The position numbers and the translations under genes are program-made. The notes under the pieces were generated by a model that saw only the letters and a program-made list of their open reading frames with translations, made no database searches and was not told where the DNA came from. This document shows positions 50,617-59,093 of a stretch of DNA of 64,000 nucleotides, piece by piece; the first letter of the stretch is position 1, and every line of letters begins with the position of its first letter. The DNA is taken from positions 62,001 to 126,000 of the IMG/VR virus record IMGVR_UViG_3300020473_000011; one strand, written 5' to 3'. This DNA comes from a virus.

Positions 50617-51296
50617 TCTGCCGCCTTACGTAGCTTATCACCTAAACGACTGCGCAGCTCATTGATGACACCGACGTGGTCTAGTAGCTGCTTACGTCGC
50701 GTACGCAGTTGCTCACCCTGTGACGCATAGCGGTCTTGTTTAAGTAAGTTATCAATGACACTCAGCTGTGCCTTGGCGACCATCCACGCCATTTGCGCAC
50801 GTTGCATAGCAATCGGAATGAAGGGCGCTGCGAACGTCTCAAGGCGTTTAGTAGTGTCACTAATGTAATCACTCACAAAATCACCGTAATCACCGTCAGG
50901 GAACGTTACAAGGCTACACAAGGCACTTAGGTCGCCACTGCCTGTCAGGTAGCACGGGAAGTTCGCATTTATCTGCAAGTCCGACCCTTCGTAGTCGTCA
51001 TCCATCATGTCAGGGGTGACGAGTTCTCTAAAGTTAATCGACCACATTGAGCACTCGTGAGACATACGGAACATCGCAGTTGCAAAGTCGTTCTCATGGG
51101 CAATGTGCTTCATGTAAAACGCAGGGGTCAGCCCACGCTCAGTATCATCAGTGGCAAGAAAGGAAGTCGCCGACCGTGATTTACCATAGTCAGTTATACG
51201 TACCAGCATACGCGGGATAAGCTTCCCTTTCTTTCGACTGTGCGGCGTTTCACATTCCGTCGCTAAAATTTCAAAGTTATCGAGTGCTCTACTCAT
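50613..51296 (-). CDS. hypothetical protein, 227 aa, four-gene paralog set
   Basis: C-terminal AQLSVIDNLLKQDRYASQGE, then QLRTRRKQLLDHVGVI matches the family pattern. N-terminal region contains SFLATDDTERGLTPAFYMKH and ANFPCYLTGSGDLSALCSL. AGG 8 nt before ATG 51296. A 112-bp gap separates it from the upstream member. Confidence 0.68.
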   Translation of the reverse strand: MSRALDNFEILATECETPHSRKKGKLIPRMLVRITDYGKSRSATSFLATDDTERGLTPAFYMKHIAHENDFATAMFRMSHECSMWSINFRELVTPDMMDDDYEGSDLQINANFPCYLTGSGDLSALCSLVTFPDGDYGDFVSDYISDTTKRLETFAAPFIPIAMQRAQMAWMVAKAQLSVIDNLLKQDRYASQGEQLRTRRKQLLDHVGVINELRSRLGDKLRKAAE

Positions 51297-51408
51297 GGGT
51301 TGACCTCATTTGGTTTGTACACATACCTCAGCGTATGTCACTTTTTAATTATCATTTAAGGTGTCTGCGTCTCAGCGGGCGATACGATACAGGACAACCG
51401 TCGTATTG

Positions 51409-52185
51409 TCACGACCCTGCTTCATGGGCAATGGCATCCGCTGCACGACGTAGCTGCTTAACCAGCTGAAACTGATGCTCAATAAGCGAGACCTTCGTCG
51501 ACGTGTAGAAGTCTTCTATTTCGTCAAGAATGTCGGGGGTTAGGAAGGGCTTGTTGGCCTCGGCCTCCGCGCGAAAGTGTTGACCATCGAGTGCCCCATT
51601 TCGCATCATGCGCTGTATTATCCGTTGGGTGCCCTCACCCATAATGCACAGGTTGTTGAGGTAACGCTTCGTCTGATCCTTGAGCGTATCAAGGTTTACC
51701 ATACTCCCGATGTTTGTCGTAACCAAAGTAAGTTGATCAGGCGTTGTGCTGGTGGGTATATAGATGGGCATGGCGAGACAGGCTCTTGGTTGTTTAGCAT
51801 AACGGTCAGTCTCACGACATACAGCAAGGTAAGCCTGACTAGCGTCCCCATTGAAGTAGCCACGCGCCTTTGTCAGGCCGACGGCGTCTGAAAAGGGAAT
51901 GAAGTAATACGTTAACGGTGTTGCCGTAGACAGTAGCGTCTCATCGCAAAGGGCTTCAATCCGCTTTTTATCGACCTCGTAGACACACGCATATTGCAGT
52001 TGGTCTGCTAAGTCCATAAACGCGTTCGTCACACTTAGGACACTCTTCTGCATTAGCGCGAACGGGTAATACGGCGTTAGCTTCACAAAGATGACGGATG
52101 CGCCCCCTTCCTCAAACCAGTGGGCTTCGGTCAGCCGTGGCTCCACCAGCTCGGGTGTATAGTCCTCCCAACGATACTTACTCAT
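51409..52185 (-). CDS. hypothetical protein, 258 aa, four-gene paralog set
   Basis: SVIFVKLTPYYPFALMQKSV near the start, PRACLAMPIYIPTSTTPDQL in the middle (similar in place to NRACICTAVLDVPRGIQDGL of the next member), and a helical C-terminus (LIEHQFQLVKQLRRAADA). Overlaps the upstream gene by 8 bp. Confidence 0.66.
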   Translation of the reverse strand: MSKYRWEDYTPELVEPRLTEAHWFEEGGASVIFVKLTPYYPFALMQKSVLSVTNAFMDLADQLQYACVYEVDKKRIEALCDETLLSTATPLTYYFIPFSDAVGLTKARGYFNGDASQAYLAVCRETDRYAKQPRACLAMPIYIPTSTTPDQLTLVTTNIGSMVNLDTLKDQTKRYLNNLCIMGEGTQRIIQRMMRNGALDGQHFRAEAEANKPFLTPDILDEIEDFYTSTKVSLIEHQFQLVKQLRRAADAIAHEAGS

Positions 52186-52810
52186 AGCTTGAAGCCTTTA
52201 CCGCCTCAAGCGCATTGATCTGACTTAGCAGGTACCGACGGCGTGAGACAAATAAGTCCTTGATGTCACTCTCAGCTGTGTCGAACAGCGCTTTGATGAG
52301 GGCGAGCTGATTTGTGGCCAGTGCTTTAGAGGTATTAAGACGGCGCTCTTCACTTGGACGTAGGTAGCCCTGTGTATTCGCGTGGTCGGCATAGTTATAG
52401 ATGCTTTCAGCGAGACCATCTTGAATACCGCGTGGGACATCAAGCACTGCTGTGCAGATGCACGCACGGTTGTTACGCTGGCGGTAGATCAGTAGTCCTG
52501 TGTAGCTGCCTGAGTTACCGTAGCGACCCTTAATGGCGGCTTTGCTTGCCACCTTATAGGCTTCTACTTCGCTCACATCGTGGTAGCTGTTGTCATGGAG
52601 AATGTTGGAAACAGCCAGTGCATCGCGCTCATCAAGCAAGTAGTTCAAAAAGGTAGCACCTTCGAAGAGCGTATCTGTTTTTAGGCGGAACTCGGTATAG
52701 TCGAACTCATCGGTCAGGGGAAGCAGTAACGCACGGGAACCTGTCTTCTTATCGGTAAAGACATGATTAGTTAGTGTGTGGTCTGGGTGGTCTAACGATG
52801 CGCTTAGCAT
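52178..52810 (-). CDS. hypothetical protein, 210 aa, four-gene paralog set
   Basis: Start ATG 52810 has GAAGGA about 9 nt upstream; ATGs at 52819 and 52846 are less well placed. C-terminal NQLALIKALFDTAESDIKDL, then FVSRRRYLLSQINALE is the clearest copy of the family motif. First gene of the operon driven by the promoter at 52866. Confidence 0.66.
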   Translation of the reverse strand: MLSASLDHPDHTLTNHVFTDKKTGSRALLLPLTDEFDYTEFRLKTDTLFEGATFLNYLLDERDALAVSNILHDNSYHDVSEVEAYKVASKAAIKGRYGNSGSYTGLLIYRQRNNRACICTAVLDVPRGIQDGLAESIYNYADHANTQGYLRPSEERRLNTSKALATNQLALIKALFDTAESDIKDLFVSRRRYLLSQINALEAVKASSYE

Positions 52811-52865
52811 ATCGGTCATTCCTTCGGGGCTGCCATAGGCGGCCAATTAATCGGTTAATGAGGTC

Positions 52866-52893
52866 AGTATACATCGTTGTACAATGATTGCAA
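52866..52893 (-). promoter_or_regulatory. operator-promoter for the 52810-49984 operon
   Basis: Minus strand TTGCAA (52893-52888), 16-bp spacer with TCATTGTACAACGA, TATACT (52871-52866). Element 2 CTGCGGTGCAG at 52924. Confidence 0.85.
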
Positions 52894-53124
52894 TGGGTTG
52901 CGTTGAAAAAGTGAGCGATAATCGACTGCGGTGCAGTCTATCTGACAGAAAGCGTGTCTGGTATAAAGCGGGTCTGATAGAAAGAGAGTGCCTAGCCCGC
53001 AGTTAGGAGCAACGGGAAGGCACTCGTAAGTTAGAAGGAAGACGCCGCAGCCCGTGGATTTTTGCGTATGATGTGGTTGGGCTGCGACGTGTTTTTTCGG
53101 TTTAGTTAATACTTAGCCACGCTA
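52894..53124. other. non-coding region with nested inverted repeats, possible structured RNA
   Basis: Contains element 2, an 8-bp inverted repeat GAGTGCCT/AGGCACTC (about 52988-53027), and CGCAGCCC/GGGCTGCG (about 53046-53091) followed by TTTTTT on the plus strand. No coding frame is convincing. Could be the terminator of 53125-53772 or a small RNA; no promoter is clear. Confidence 0.45.
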
Positions 53125-53772
53125 TTACATGGCATTGCATGACGGGTCGTTCCCGTCGTGGTCGTCTTTCTCGTGCTGGTACTGTGCATATAGCCCCGCC
53201 AGTTTCATGCGTGTTGTACAGGCTGGCATGAAGTTGAGTAAATCACTCAGTGCTTTGATGTTGCCATCAGCGAGCATTTCTTTTGCCTTGGGTAAAAAGT
53301 ACGCATCCATTTCTTGGGCAAGTACTTGGCGGTCACCCTCAATTGCGTTGACACGCTCATAGAAGGCTGCTTTGATGTCTTCACTGCTCGTGTTCGCAGC
53401 ACGGTCGGCCGCATTATTTGCATAGCGCTTCAAGGTCTCGTCAATCACCTGCTGAACGACCGTCGTTACGCTCGTATGCAGATACGTCATGATGAAGTTA
53501 CTATCAAGCGACTGACGCTGACAGAACAGTGTGATGGCACGTAGGATAGCGTTGCTGACCATGTTCTCAAGCTGCGGGCGATAGATGCCATCGTACTGAT
53601 TGAATGACTCACTCACTGTAGATGCGATCACTTCTTCACCCTCAGTGTGTAAGAACTCATGTGCTGTACGAATATGAATAACAGCCTCTGAACAAATATC
53701 CACGAGTGCTTGTTGAATGGCTTGTTGTAACAGCCCTTCTACTTGGGACTGACTAATATCAATTGGTTTCAC
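53125..53772 (-). CDS. hypothetical helical protein, 215 aa
   Basis: All-helical, Gln/Ala-rich start (SQVEGLLQQAIQQALVDICS), charged end (QYQHEKDDHDGNDPSCNAM). Single-gene unit with promoter at 53835. No family recognised. Confidence 0.7.
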   Translation of the reverse strand: MKPIDISQSQVEGLLQQAIQQALVDICSEAVIHIRTAHEFLHTEGEEVIASTVSESFNQYDGIYRPQLENMVSNAILRAITLFCQRQSLDSNFIMTYLHTSVTTVVQQVIDETLKRYANNAADRAANTSSEDIKAAFYERVNAIEGDRQVLAQEMDAYFLPKAKEMLADGNIKALSDLLNFMPACTTRMKLAGLYAQYQHEKDDHDGNDPSCNAM

Positions 53773-53834
53773 AGTTCAATTCCTCTTGCCTTGCAAGACT
53801 TACTTTCGAGACAGCCGAAAGCTTATGGGTACCC

Positions 53835-53862
53835 ATCTTAAAGCGTTGTACAATGAAGTCAA
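53835..53862 (-). promoter_or_regulatory. operator-promoter for 53125-53772
   Basis: Minus strand TTGACT (53862-53857), 16 bp with TCATTGTACAACGC, TAAGAT (53840-53835). Confidence 0.8.
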
Positions 53863-54031
53863 CACTTATTTTTACAAAAACGACTGCGCCCCAGTGCATT
53901 ATAGCAAATCCTAAACCCTTACTTACACAGAGTATAGTCCCAGTCTGCACCATTGGCTATACACGCTGTCTGTGTGGACTGGGTGTACCATTAAGCAGTG
54001 TTAGGCGGTGACAGGTATCTGGTTGCCAGAA

Positions 54032-54059
54032 ATAAAAAAGGCCACCATGGGTGACCTTT
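54032..54059 (-). terminator. terminator of the 55840-54093 operon
   Basis: Minus strand AAAGGTCAC ... GTGGCCTTTTTTATTT. The same AAAGG..CC/GG..CCTTTTT design is used at 55985, 58696 and 61850. Confidence 0.85.
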
Positions 54060-54092
54060 ACTGTTTCCGTTCATAGTGAAAGCGGTGGAGAG

Positions 54093-54323
54093 CTAGCGCT
54101 GGTTAAAGCCATTGTTGCTTACATACATCACATAGCGGTTGTCGCTGCGATTCGACTGCATGTATTGGACATCGAAACCTGCGTCCAGTGCTTCTTTCAT
54201 GAGGCTATCGCGCTCAGTGACAGGGTACTGCGCCCCATGGCGGATGCGGCCTTGGTTCTTTCGCTCGTCTAAGCGGTAGTGTGCTACTAGGATGACGGTG
54301 TCGTTTGCTTGTGAGTCAGCCAT
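54093..54323 (-). CDS. hypothetical protein, 76 aa
   Basis: Small alpha/beta protein: DTVILVAHYRLDERKNQGRI, then FDVQYMQSNRSDNRYVMYVS. Similar in size and layout to the next gene upstream (76 aa). Unknown. Confidence 0.68.
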   Translation of the reverse strand: MADSQANDTVILVAHYRLDERKNQGRIRHGAQYPVTERDSLMKEALDAGFDVQYMQSNRSDNRYVMYVSNNGFNQR

Positions 54324-54332
54324 AACAGTGCC

Positions 54333-54563
54333 CTATACTCGTTGGATTTTAAGCACACCGTTGTGAGGCAGGCGCTCACGGATGTTCTTGTGCACGTTAT
54401 ACGTTACGTGCTGGGCATTAATATGGTTCTCATGAAAGAACGCCAGCGCTTGTTTGATTTCGTCGGCGGTGAAGTCGCGAAGACCAATAATCGCCCAGCC
54501 ACGACGGTTAAATTTTTTAATAGCATCTTGTAGTGAAGCAAGCGTTTGTTTTGATAAGCTCAT
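54333..54563 (-). CDS. hypothetical protein, 76 aa
   Basis: Begins MSLSKQTLASLQDAIKKFNR; alpha/beta with RGWAIIGLRDFTADEIKQAL and AQHVTYNVHKNIRERL. Nine bp before the next gene. Confidence 0.68.
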   Translation of the reverse strand: MSLSKQTLASLQDAIKKFNRRGWAIIGLRDFTADEIKQALAFFHENHINAQHVTYNVHKNIRERLPHNGVLKIQRV

Positions 54564-54666
54564 GATTAGCTCCGTGTCTCATTTAATAATCATGTGCGCA
54601 GGCAGTGTCTCTCGGTGCCCACCTGCGCCGTTGTTTCTTAGGGTTGTTTAATAATTGGGTTATGGG

Positions 54667-55113
54667 TTACTTAGTGCGCTTCTTACGCGGCGCACGGTCA
54701 GGGTCGATGACCATGGCCAGTTGGCCTGCCAGAAACTTGCCTTTGCGGCTGAGCATAAAATACTTACCGATTTCTTGTGATCCTGAGTTCACTTTTGCAA
54801 CGAGGTCGTTGCCGTCGACTGAACTGTGACGGAACATAGAGCTAAAAGCACGCCCCTTTGGTAAAAGACCCGCAGCTACTAACTCATTCAGGCTCACGCG
54901 CTCTTTACCGTGCATGTACATCAGCGCCAGCATACCTTGCTGATTAAGACCAAGCTCTTTGGCCTTGTCTAAGAGGTGCAGGAACAATAAACAGACCTTA
55001 TCAGGGGTCAAGCCTAAGTCGCGGCCTTCGCTCTTACGTTTGATAGCGGTCTCGTGACTGGTCAGTGTGTCAATGACTTGGCGTAATTCGGTCAGTTGGT
55101 TTACTGGGTTCAT
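54667..55113 (-). CDS. hypothetical protein, winged-helix-like, 148 aa
   Basis: ATG 55113 overlaps the end of the upstream gene. Residues ~60-120 (LNQQGMLALMYMHGKERVSL, NELVAAGLLPKGRAFSSMFR, then YFMLSRKGKFLAGQL) resemble a winged helix of the MarR type. Basic C-terminus (DRAPRKKRTK). Possible DNA-binding protein. Confidence 0.65.
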   Translation of the reverse strand: MNPVNQLTELRQVIDTLTSHETAIKRKSEGRDLGLTPDKVCLLFLHLLDKAKELGLNQQGMLALMYMHGKERVSLNELVAAGLLPKGRAFSSMFRHSSVDGNDLVAKVNSGSQEIGKYFMLSRKGKFLAGQLAMVIDPDRAPRKKRTK

Positions 55114-55114
55114 G

Positions 55115-55840
55115 TTATGCTCGCTTCTTGTCATGAATGTAAAAATCACGTTCCATCGAGAACGTCGGTGCTTGCTGTGGTGCCCCTGCGTTTAGTGCAT
55201 TAAGGCGGTCTGCCATGCGGCTAAAACTGATTGCCATGTTGAAGATGTCACGGTAGTCGGTCATGGTATTGATAATGGCCACCAGCTCTTTGAGGTACTT
55301 TTCGTTGTACTTGCCTTGGTGACCTTTCACCTCGTCGTGGTACCAGTAGAATTTGTGGAACTCGCACAGGGCATCTTCAACGACGTTACGACGGTACAGG
55401 TTATCGGTAGGCTCGCATTCCCACTCGCGAAGCTTACGTAAGTACTCAAGTAGTGCTAGTGCATGCGGGTCACGTTGTGCTTGCATGCCCTGCGTCGTTA
55501 GGCGGTTGTAAGCTGCAATACGTAGTGCCTGTGTACACTGCTCAATCTCGTGGTTAAGGTGGTCTAGGTACTCTTCCTGATGAGGTGACGGTTTACCCTC
55601 TTCAACGTGCTCCCACGTAAAGGCGATGTTCTTTCGGTAAGCACGGATATGCTTAACATTGGCCTTAACCACTTCACGCCAAAACTGCTTGTTCTCACGT
55701 GTGAACGTACGCTCAATCGGATGAAGCCCCAGCAAGCCATTTTTGAAAAGCTCAGGGGTGAAGCAATACGCATGGTTCGTATTGACTGGGTAATCATGCA
55801 GGTCTTTTACCAGCACCTTACTTGGAAATAAAGCGTCCAT
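55115..55840 (-). CDS. hypothetical helical protein, 241 aa
   Basis: First gene after the 55872 promoter. Helical, aromatic and histidine-rich (FHKFYWYHDEVKGHQGKYNE). No recognised motif. Confidence 0.7.
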   Translation of the reverse strand: MDALFPSKVLVKDLHDYPVNTNHAYCFTPELFKNGLLGLHPIERTFTRENKQFWREVVKANVKHIRAYRKNIAFTWEHVEEGKPSPHQEEYLDHLNHEIEQCTQALRIAAYNRLTTQGMQAQRDPHALALLEYLRKLREWECEPTDNLYRRNVVEDALCEFHKFYWYHDEVKGHQGKYNEKYLKELVAIINTMTDYRDIFNMAISFSRMADRLNALNAGAPQQAPTFSMERDFYIHDKKRA

Positions 55841-55871
55841 TGTTTCGGTTCCTTATCGGTTAGTGACGCCT

Positions 55872-55899
55872 ATTATATTTCGTTGTACAACGTTTGCAA
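55872..55899 (-). promoter_or_regulatory. operator-promoter for the 55840-54093 operon
   Basis: Minus strand TTGCAA (55899-55894), 16 bp with the perfect palindrome CGTTGTACAACG (55881-55892), TATAAT (55877-55872), a consensus -10. Element 2 CTGCACCGCAG at 55921. Confidence 0.87.
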
Positions 55900-55984
55900 G
55901 TGTTTATTTGTTAAAATCGACTGCACCGCAGGGGTCTGCACCAATAAACCCCTATCCTAGTCAAGCACAGCCACAGGTACAAAC

Positions 55985-56010
55985 AAAAAGGCCACCGCGT
56001 GGGTGACCTC
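55985..56010 (-). terminator. terminator of the 58254-56052 operon
   Basis: Minus strand AGGTCACC ... GGTGGCCTTTTTG hairpin. Confidence 0.82.
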
Positions 56011-56051
56011 TTCTGTGTGGCTAAATTCGACTGCACTGTGCAGGCAAGGCG

Positions 56052-56297
56052 CTACTCAAACAATGCAGTAACCTCATCGTTACTCAGACGCATGCTCTCA
56101 ACAAAGAGCGGTCTGCCATTTTGAAGCCCATCGTCAAGCACCTCAAACGACACGCCGACAGACGTGTACACAACATCACTCACAATACAGCGGTCGTGGT
56201 GCTTTTGTCTGGCCAGCTCGGTCAGCCTTGTGTTGATGGCGCTTGTACTTTCGTGCGCAGTCTCAAGGAACTGCGCGATTGTGTCTTTGCTATTCAT
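56052..56297 (-). CDS. hypothetical protein, 81 aa
   Basis: Begins MNSKDTIAQFLETAHESTSA; helical start, beta-type second half (IVSDVVYTSVGVSFEVLDDG). Last gene of a seven-gene operon. Unknown. Confidence 0.68.
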   Translation of the reverse strand: MNSKDTIAQFLETAHESTSAINTRLTELARQKHHDRCIVSDVVYTSVGVSFEVLDDGLQNGRPLFVESMRLSNDEVTALFE

Positions 56298-56324
56298 ACG
56301 AACTCCGTTTGTATTTGATGAGTG

Positions 56325-56519
56325 TCAGTCCGATGGTACGGGCTGACACTCTATTTTGCCACGAATAAACATGCTGCCTGTATGCCCACGCTCAGCGCAG
56401 GACAACAGTATAGCCTCGCCCATGACCAGCCTTATCAGAAAGCTGGTGGCCAGCGCCGTGACCAGCATGGTAATGACAATATGCTTAAAGTGCCTTACGC
56501 GAGGGCTAGTCCCAGTCAA
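56325..56519 (-). CDS. small membrane protein, 64 aa, TTG start
   Basis: Starts at TTG 56519 with GAGG 9 nt upstream; no ATG has a ribosome site. One or two spans (IVITMLVTALATSFLIRLVM). Overlaps the upstream gene by 14 bp. Confidence 0.55.
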   Translation of the reverse strand: MTGTSPRVRHFKHIVITMLVTALATSFLIRLVMGEAILLSCAERGHTGSMFIRGKIECQPVPSD

Positions 56520-56907
56520 GTTCTTTTACCTCAATGTCTTTTAAGAGGGTACTTTCGAGTCGCTTGGCAGCGGCCAGCTGCTTCTCTAGCGACGCTACAA
56601 GGCGCACTGTAGACTCATGAATATACTGCTTGGCCGTGTCAATCGCTGCGTTGAAGTTACCACCTTCTGGCACCACAATACGACGTGAGGTGTAGGCGTT
56701 GCCTACGTTCACCACCGTACCCAACGTGCCTTGGTTAAAGCGGTGGCCATCGACGTTGAAGGTCTTATCCCCTGCCTTATCAACGACCGCTTTGTGCAGT
56801 ACGCGTATACGCTTTTGGTAAGCTTTCAGGTGGTCTGCCGTTGGCACTGAAAAAACAATAATGCTTACGCGGTCATCTACGTTTACTTTGTTTGTGTTAC
56901 CCGACAT
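56506..56907 (-). CDS. hypothetical protein, 133 aa
   Basis: Beta-type first part (VSIIVFSVPTADHLKAYQKR), GTLGTVVNVGNAYTSRRIVV in the middle, helical end (LVASLEKQLAAAKRLEST). Overlaps the upstream gene by 11 bp. Unknown. Confidence 0.7.
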   Translation of the reverse strand: MSGNTNKVNVDDRVSIIVFSVPTADHLKAYQKRIRVLHKAVVDKAGDKTFNVDGHRFNQGTLGTVVNVGNAYTSRRIVVPEGGNFNAAIDTAKQYIHESTVRLVASLEKQLAAAKRLESTLLKDIEVKELDWD

Positions 56908-57328
56908 GATCAGCCTCCCCTGCTAGGCAGCCCTGTAACCAGTTGTGCAGGTCTTTCACATCACGTGCCACCAGCGCAAAGCCTAGGTGCTCTAAGTCAT
57001 CTGGGTGCTTATGGAACGCAAAGACTAAGCCTTCATCGTATGGCTCGCCCCAGTTGGTTGTTGCCATGGTCACCTCTGGCAGCCCTTGTGAGCGTTCGTG
57101 CGGTGTTGTGTACTCAAACTTACCGTCGACAAAGAAGCGTGACAGGCTTTCGGCGAAGTACTTTATCTCTTGATCAGTGAGCAAGACATAACCTGACGGC
57201 ATCATTTCACTTTCAAACGACAGCATAAGCATGCGGCGGTCACCGTCGACAACCCACAGGCTCATTAATGTGTTGTCACGGCTGCTGTACACGCGTGACA
57301 GTTTATTTGATTGGTCTACTAATAACAT
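56897..57328 (-). CDS. hypothetical protein, 143 aa
   Basis: Begins MLLVDQSNKLSRVYSSRDNT; alpha/beta with GYVLLTDQEIKYFAESLSRF. Ribosome site AAGGAACC. Unknown. Confidence 0.7.
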   Translation of the reverse strand: MLLVDQSNKLSRVYSSRDNTLMSLWVVDGDRRMLMLSFESEMMPSGYVLLTDQEIKYFAESLSRFFVDGKFEYTTPHERSQGLPEVTMATTNWGEPYDEGLVFAFHKHPDDLEHLGFALVARDVKDLHNWLQGCLAGEADHVG

Positions 57329-57340
57329 CGCACAGGTTCC

Positions 57341-57673
57341 TTAGAATAATTCAATTAGTAGTTTATTAAGGATAAGTGAATCTGGGTGTAGATAGTCACT
57401 CATACCATCTTGGTCTATGTTGACAGTCTTACCGTCTTTGTACACTAAGGCCACATGGCCTGCGGGCAAGCCCATCGTTTTCACGCCGTGACGAAACGCG
57501 GTTACCATGAGGTCAGCACCCACACTTTGCTCAATGGTCTCGTTACTGGTTAGACTGCGCTCAAGGATGTCCTTGGCCAGTGACTCCACCTGCTTGTCAG
57601 GGACGACAGTGCCGTTGTCATGGTCAACGTGTAGGATGACCTTTGGCTGCTGTGTCGGTTGTTGCGCTGGCAT
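57341..57673 (-). CDS. hypothetical protein, 110 aa
   Basis: Begins MPAQQPTQQPKVILHVDHDN; second half GLPAGHVALVYKDGKTVNID. Small alpha/beta protein, no known motif. Confidence 0.68.
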   Translation of the reverse strand: MPAQQPTQQPKVILHVDHDNGTVVPDKQVESLAKDILERSLTSNETIEQSVGADLMVTAFRHGVKTMGLPAGHVALVYKDGKTVNIDQDGMSDYLHPDSLILNKLLIELF

Positions 57674-57679
57674 AGAGGG

Positions 57680-57868
57680 TTAGTCCTTTTTTGCTTTCTC
57701 AGCGCGTAGCGCTTCAAGGTGGTCAGCAAGCACCCGCAGGTCATCGGGTGTGACGAACTGTGTGTCTAAGCCCACCAGCATGCTAGGACACTGAATGAAG
57801 TAGTTCTCTTCACGCAGGCCACTCTCACTAAACTTGATGTTACCGCTTATCGTTTTTTCGGTGCTCAT
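57680..57868 (-). CDS. hypothetical protein, 62 aa
   Basis: MSTEKTISGNIKFSESGLRE, then VTPDDLRVLADHLEALRAEK. Helical C-terminus. Ribosome site AAAAGGATG. Confidence 0.68.
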   Translation of the reverse strand: MSTEKTISGNIKFSESGLREENYFIQCPSMLVGLDTQFVTPDDLRVLADHLEALRAEKAKKD

Positions 57869-57897
57869 AATTGCATCCTTTTAATTGTAATTCGGGG

Positions 57898-58254
57898 TTA
57901 GTTTTTACCTAGATAGATTTCAACGCGTGGCTTGTCGCTTTCAGGATCAACGTCGTCATACAGCTGACCGTCAGCACCCTTACCGTTCATTAGGTAAGGG
58001 TAGCTTCGTACAAGCATCCCTAGCAGGGCAACGCCCATAAGCCATGGCATAACGGCGTCTAGCTTATCAAGGCCAACGACGGTCTCAGGAAACCAACGCG
58101 TAATAATATCTTCGAGCGACAAGAAGAAACACATGAACACAAGGCCAAGCTGAAACCCTGTCTTGTGTGAGTCCTCACAATAGAACGTACCCTGCTCGAC
58201 CGTCTTGGTCGATGCCTTACGAAGCGCGTGTGCTGGTTTATTCTGTGATGACAT
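57898..58254 (-). CDS. two-span membrane protein, 118 aa
   Basis: Spans FQLGLVFMCFFLSLEDII and AVMPWLMGVALLGMLV flanked by polar N- and C-terminal tails. First gene of the operon behind the promoter at 58291. Confidence 0.7.
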   Translation of the reverse strand: MSSQNKPAHALRKASTKTVEQGTFYCEDSHKTGFQLGLVFMCFFLSLEDIITRWFPETVVGLDKLDAVMPWLMGVALLGMLVRSYPYLMNGKGADGQLYDDVDPESDKPRVEIYLGKN

Positions 58255-58290
58255 GCTGTATTCCTTTTGTGTATCGGTTATCTGGAACCC

Positions 58291-58321
58291 ACTATATCAG
58301 CATGAAAATCGTTGTACAATA
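58291..58321 (-). promoter_or_regulatory. operator-promoter for the 58254-56052 operon
   Basis: Minus strand TTGTAC (58319-58314) inside the operator, 17 bp, TATAGT (58296-58291): the same arrangement as 542 and 2006 on the other strand. Element 2 CTGCATCGCAG at 58339. Confidence 0.8.
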
Positions 58322-58394
58322 CTTTTTTAATTAAATCGACTGCATCGCAGCTGAATAGGCGTCATCTACTATCAGTCCAGTTACCAGTCCAGTT

Positions 58395-58661
58395 TTAACG
58401 GTGTACCCCAGCCCAGTAAGGAAGCAGCGACGCCTTCTCACCATTGACCTGTCGACGTGACAACGGCATGTACACACTCACCTCATAGCCGACCAGTTTG
58501 GCCAATGCCCGTAGATAATTATTCTGGCGCAGGGTGATGGCTTGCATGCGACTACGGGTCATATCCTTTAGAAAGCGCTGGTCGTACGGTGTCAGCTGAT
58601 CAGGCTTGGCCACTGCCAAGATGGCACGGGCTACCTTACTGATATTCTTGGGGTCACCCAT
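58395..58661 (-). CDS. hypothetical basic protein, 88 aa
   Basis: MGDPKNISKVARAILAVAKP; helical and basic (KDMTRSRMQAITLRQNNYLR). Unknown. Confidence 0.68.
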   Translation of the reverse strand: MGDPKNISKVARAILAVAKPDQLTPYDQRFLKDMTRSRMQAITLRQNNYLRALAKLVGYEVSVYMPLSRRQVNGEKASLLPYWAGVHR

Positions 58662-58695
58662 ACAGTACCTCGCTGGTTAGTGACTACGGTTATAC

Positions 58696-58725
58696 AAAAA
58701 GAAAAGGCCGCCAATGGCAGCCTTT
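58696..58725 (-). terminator. terminator after 58785-59093
   Basis: Minus strand AAAGGCTGCC / GGCGGCCTTTTCTTTTT hairpin, 3-nt loop. It lies before 58395-58661, which therefore depends on read-through or an unseen promoter. Confidence 0.82.
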
Positions 58726-58784
58726 GGGCGGAGAATATAAAGCGGAAATAATGGTATACCAGCTCTATACTTTAACTTAATTCG

Positions 58785-59093
58785 TTATTGACTCAGGGCA
58801 CCGTAGCGGGTCTCAAGTCTGACAGTCCCGTTGTTTATCTTGGCCATCCCGTTTTGTACAAAGGTTGCTGTAAAACCGAAGTTCGTTGCTTCAACCATGG
58901 CACCGTCTTCGTGCTGGGTGATGACAACCATCTGCTTCTTGGCCAGTGACTCAATGGCCACACGGTCACAGCCACCAAAATCGGCCAATGCCATTGCTGC
59001 CTTTGGTTGACTTAATTGGTCGCCTTCAAGGTGCAGGGTCTCTTCCACTATCTGCTTTAGCAGACGGCGTTGAGGCGGTGATAACTTTGTCAT
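58785..59093 (-). CDS. small winged-helix-like protein, 102 aa
   Basis: PPQRRLLKQIVEETLHLEGD, then GGCDRVAIESLAKKQMVVIT and a wing-like ATNFGFTATF follow the order helix, recognition helix, wing seen in 39738-40013. Possible transcription factor. A weak promoter (TTGACG-N17-TAAGCT) lies in the 128-bp gap upstream. Confidence 0.6.
   Translation of the reverse strand: MTKLSPPQRRLLKQIVEETLHLEGDQLSQPKAAMALADFGGCDRVAIESLAKKQMVVITQHEDGAMVEATNFGFTATFVQNGMAKINNGTVRLETRYGALSQ

Larger units (their letters stand above)
53773..54092. other. 320-bp non-coding region
   Basis: Operator-promoter (53835-53862), element 2 (CTGCGCCCCAG, 53883), a 7-bp inverted repeat CCCAGTC/GACTGGG (about 53939-53981), and the terminator at 54032. 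No gene seen. Confidence 0.7.
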
